Assembly (NCBI GenBank): GCA_052108535.1
Contig: JBQDZM010000002.1
Location: 62,001-126,000, forward strand
DNA from: Galactobacter sp052108535
GTDB taxonomy: Bacteria; Actinomycetota; Actinomycetes; Actinomycetales; Micrococcaceae
Length of the DNA stretch: 64,000 bases
Reading direction: 5' to 3'
This document shows positions 62,073 through 64,000 of the stretch, in pieces. Both the position numbers and the translations under genes were made by a program. Position 1 is the first letter of the stretch; every line of letters starts with the position of its first letter. The notes beneath the pieces are model-generated. The model made no database searches, was not told the DNA's origin, and saw only the letters and a list, made by a program, of their open reading frames with translations.

Positions 62073-62420
62073 ATGAGTGATCGCAGCTTGCGCGGCATGC
62101 GCCTCGGCTCGCAGTCGATGGAGTCGGAAGCCGGTGTCGAGCCCGCAGCCCGCCAGACGGTGACCTACATCTGCGACGATGGCGAACGTGTGGAAGTGGT
62201 CTTCGCCATGGAGGCAGACGTTCCTGCCGTCTGGTACACCAAGAACGGCAAGAAGGCTCATCGTTCCGACGGTGCGGAGGAAGAGCCCTCGAAGGAGAAG
62301 CCGGTGCGTACGCACTGGGACATGCTCCTGGAACGCCGTAGCTCCGAGGAACTGGAGGTCATCCTGGCCGACCGTCTGAAGTTCCTGCGCGAGGCGCGTG
62401 GCGAGAAGGTCGACGCCTGA
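62073..62420 (+). CDS. rbpA: RNA polymerase-binding protein RbpA
   Basis: A 115-residue Actinobacteria-specific factor that binds RNA polymerase and the principal sigma factor and helps open promoters. The N-terminal tail (SDRSLRGMRLGSQSME) and the sigma-interaction domain (PVRTHWDMLLERRSSEELE) are strong matches. The core domain keeps only one Cys (YICDDG); the zinc-binding Cys seen in other RbpA proteins are absent, as in Arthrobacter relatives. AAGGAG precedes the ATG. Confidence 0.96.
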   Translation: MSDRSLRGMRLGSQSMESEAGVEPAARQTVTYICDDGERVEVVFAMEADVPAVWYTKNGKKAHRSDGAEEEPSKEKPVRTHWDMLLERRSSEELEVILADRLKFLREARGEKVDA

Positions 62421-62437
62421 CCCCCGGCTGAAGCCGA

Positions 62438-62483
62438 CGCGGAAGGGGCCAGCAATCCTGATGGATTGCTGGCCCCTTCCGCG
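62438..62483. terminator. Bidirectional terminator between rbpA and the mannosyltransferase gene
   Basis: Perfect 21-bp stem (62438-62458 with 62463-62483), 4-base loop TGAT. Confidence 0.8.
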
Positions 62484-62494
62484 TTGTGGGCGGC

Positions 62495-63253
62495 TCAGCG
62501 GTCCAGCTTGCTGCGCAGGGTCTGCCAGCGGGCGGTGAGACCCCACTTGAGTACGCTCACGGCCGCCTCCTGAACGATGCCACCGTTCATCTTCGACACA
62601 CCGAGCTCGCGTTCAACGAAACTGATGGGGACCTCGGCGATCCGGAAACCTGCTCTGGCGGTACGGAAGGTCATATCCACCTGGAAGCCGTACCCGACGG
62701 AGTCCACTCGATTCAGGTCCAAGGTCTTCAGGACGCCGGCCCGGTACACCCGGAAACCCGCCGTGATGTCACGCACGGGCAGCCCCAACACGGTCCTGGA
62801 GAACGCGGAACCACCACGGGAGATGAGCCGCCTGCTCAGGGGCCAGTTCACCACTTCCCCGCCGGGAACCCAGCGTGAACCGATGACCAGGTCGGCCTCC
62901 CGTGAGGCCTTCAATAAGGCAGGGAGTTGTTCGGGACGGTGGGACCCGTCCGCGTCCATCTCCACGAACAGGTCGTAATCGCGTTCCAGACCCCAGACGA
63001 AACCCGCCCTGTAGGCGGCGCCGAGTCCTTCCTTGCCGGCCCTGTGCAGCACGTTGATACGGGGGTCAGCCGCCGCCAGCTCGTCGGCCAAGCGGCCGGT
63101 GCCATCCGGTGAGTTGTCATCGGCGATGAGGACGTCCACCTCGGGGCAGGCGATGCGGAGGCGCTCAACGGTACCGGGCAGGGATTCGAGTTCGTTATAG
63201 GTGGGAACCACCACGAGCGCGCGCTCCGCCGAGGCGACGGGTGACATGGTCAC
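62495..63253 (-). CDS. Polyprenol monophosphomannose synthase (GT2 family)
   Basis: A 252-residue glycosyltransferase of the dolichol-phosphate mannose synthase type. It has VVPTYNELESLPGTV, the DxD-like metal site EMDADGSHRPEQLP, and GSRWVPGGEVVNW. It transfers mannose from GDP-mannose to a polyprenyl phosphate for lipoglycan or protein mannosylation. There is no membrane anchor in this protein. The GTG at 63253 overlaps the amidohydrolase stop (GTGA). ATG 63247 is the alternative. Confidence 0.9.
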   Translation of the reverse strand: MTMSPVASAERALVVVPTYNELESLPGTVERLRIACPEVDVLIADDNSPDGTGRLADELAAADPRINVLHRAGKEGLGAAYRAGFVWGLERDYDLFVEMDADGSHRPEQLPALLKASREADLVIGSRWVPGGEVVNWPLSRRLISRGGSAFSRTVLGLPVRDITAGFRVYRAGVLKTLDLNRVDSVGYGFQVDMTFRTARAGFRIAEVPISFVERELGVSKMNGGIVQEAAVSVLKWGLTARWQTLRSKLDR

Positions 63254-64000
63254 AGGCCCGGCTCCTCATGCAGTGCGACACCGTTGCGGACCGTGGCGAG
63301 GCACCGTGGAGCGGGACCGTCCAGGGTCGGTAGCATGGGCGTGCGGGCGCGGGCGTCCATGCTGAAGGAGGCAGAATCGGTATCCGGTGCGGCCACCTCG
63401 AGCTCGGATGGCTCCCAGACGGCGAAGGTGGCCGGGGCGCCCCACCGCAGCGTGCCTGCCAACGGATCGGGTTCACGTACGGCTCGATAGCCGGCACGGG
63501 TATGCGCCAGGAAGGCGGCCCGGGCGGGAATCCGCTCGGATTCGGTGTGGTGATTCAAGCAGGCGGCAATGGCGGCCCAGGCATCCGGACTCGTCACTGG
63601 GGCGTCGGAGCCGAGGGCCAGGGGTACGCCGGCTGCGGAGAGGGAACCGAAGGGATTCAGGGCCAGCGCCCGTTCCGCACCGAGTCGGTGCGCATAGAGC
63701 TGCTCGGTGCCGCCCCACAAAGCATCGAACTGGGGCTGTACCGAGGCCGTCATTCCCAGCCGCAGCATCTCCTGGATGCCTGCGGAGTCCAGACCTTCCG
63801 CGTGTTCAATGCGGTGGCGCATGCGGTGGACCTGGCGTTCACCCAAAGACTGGGCTGCCTTGGCGGTCCCAGCCAGTACCGTGTCCACTCCGGCGTCACC
63901 GATGGCGTGGAACGCGGCCTGGACTCCGGCGACGGTGCAGGCCTCGACGTGGGCGCGAACAGCCTCAGAATCCAGCAGCAGTTGACCGGTACCGGGCGCA
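63250..64000 (-). CDS. Amidohydrolase family 3 protein, C-terminal part (cut by window edge)
   Basis: The reading frame runs from the window edge to the stop at 63250, about 249 residues of the C-terminal half. The segments FHAIGDAGVD, RMRHRIEHAE and LGSDAPVTSPDAW are metal-site motifs of the YtcJ-like (Amidohydro_3) group. The substrate is unknown. It is upstream of and coupled to the mannosyltransferase gene by a 4-base overlap. Confidence 0.85.
   Translation of the reverse strand, partial: APGTGQLLLDSEAVRAHVEACTVAGVQAAFHAIGDAGVDTVLAGTAKAAQSLGERQVHRMRHRIEHAEGLDSAGIQEMLRLGMTASVQPQFDALWGGTEQLYAHRLGAERALALNPFGSLSAAGVPLALGSDAPVTSPDAWAAIAACLNHHTESERIPARAAFLAHTRAGYRAVREPDPLAGTLRWGAPATFAVWEPSELEVAAPDTDSASFSMDARARTPMLPTLDGPAPRCLATVRNGVALHEEPGL

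Overview
The window is gene-dense, high-GC actinobacterial DNA. The family is probably Micrococcaceae (Arthrobacter/Kocuria/Nesterenkonia relatives). Reasons are the RbpA, the four-part cytochrome c oxidase plus QcrCAB supercomplex genes, the DUF3043/DUF3054/DUF3097 proteins, a DnaJ-HrcA pair and the comEA-comEC-holA-rpsT-lepA-hemW order. I would not name a genus. No tRNA, rRNA, CRISPR array or insertion sequence was seen, and no gap between genes exceeds 300 bases.

Layout. 1-2954: the end of glpD, then glpF and glpK (glycerol uptake and phosphorylation). 3201-10067: leuS, a DegV protein, and the DNA-uptake genes comEA/comEC. 10132-15584: holA, rpsT (reverse), a PemK/MazF-like protein (reverse), lepA, hemW. 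15590-20093: a two-component system in one operon with an orphan TAXI-type binding lipoprotein, divergent from an MHS-family permease, so probably a solute-sensing and uptake unit. 20171-33299: DUF4870 and DUF3097 (reverse), then a long forward run hrcA-dnaJ-rsmE-phoH-ybeY-CNNM/CBS-era, a leucine attenuator with leuA, and recO-uppS-pyrD. 33412-36026: DUF3043, an M20 peptidase and an A-type Fe-S carrier. 36195-45184: respiration, with ctaC-ctaD-ctaF forward and ctaE-qcrC-qcrA-qcrB reverse, separated by a GntR regulator and an HXXEE membrane protein. 45399-48966: trpD, a stand-alone Lrp-type ligand domain, DUF3054, a FadR-type regulator and an M23 peptidase.

49225-54995 is the most unusual part. 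A translationally coupled jetA-jetB-jetC (MksF-MksE-MksB) condensin operon has no jetD/mksG nuclease gene. Nine bases after the jetC stop lies a 28-bp site with the arms and spacing of an actinobacterial dif (XerC/XerD) site, which suggests that the window contains the chromosome dimer-resolution site and lies near the replication terminus. 55026-64000 holds a UvrA2-like ABC ATPase, a MalY/PatB aminotransferase, def, rlmA, an NfeD/SPFH pair, rbpA, a polyprenol-phosphate mannosyltransferase and the end of an amidohydrolase gene.

Regulatory features read from the sequence include a CIRCE operator before hrcA, a LeuL leader peptide with four consecutive Leu codons and an attenuator hairpin before leuA, many probable leaderless transcripts (a TAnnnT-like -10 hexamer 6-8 bases before the start codon), and several perfect-stem terminators of 18-27 bp.
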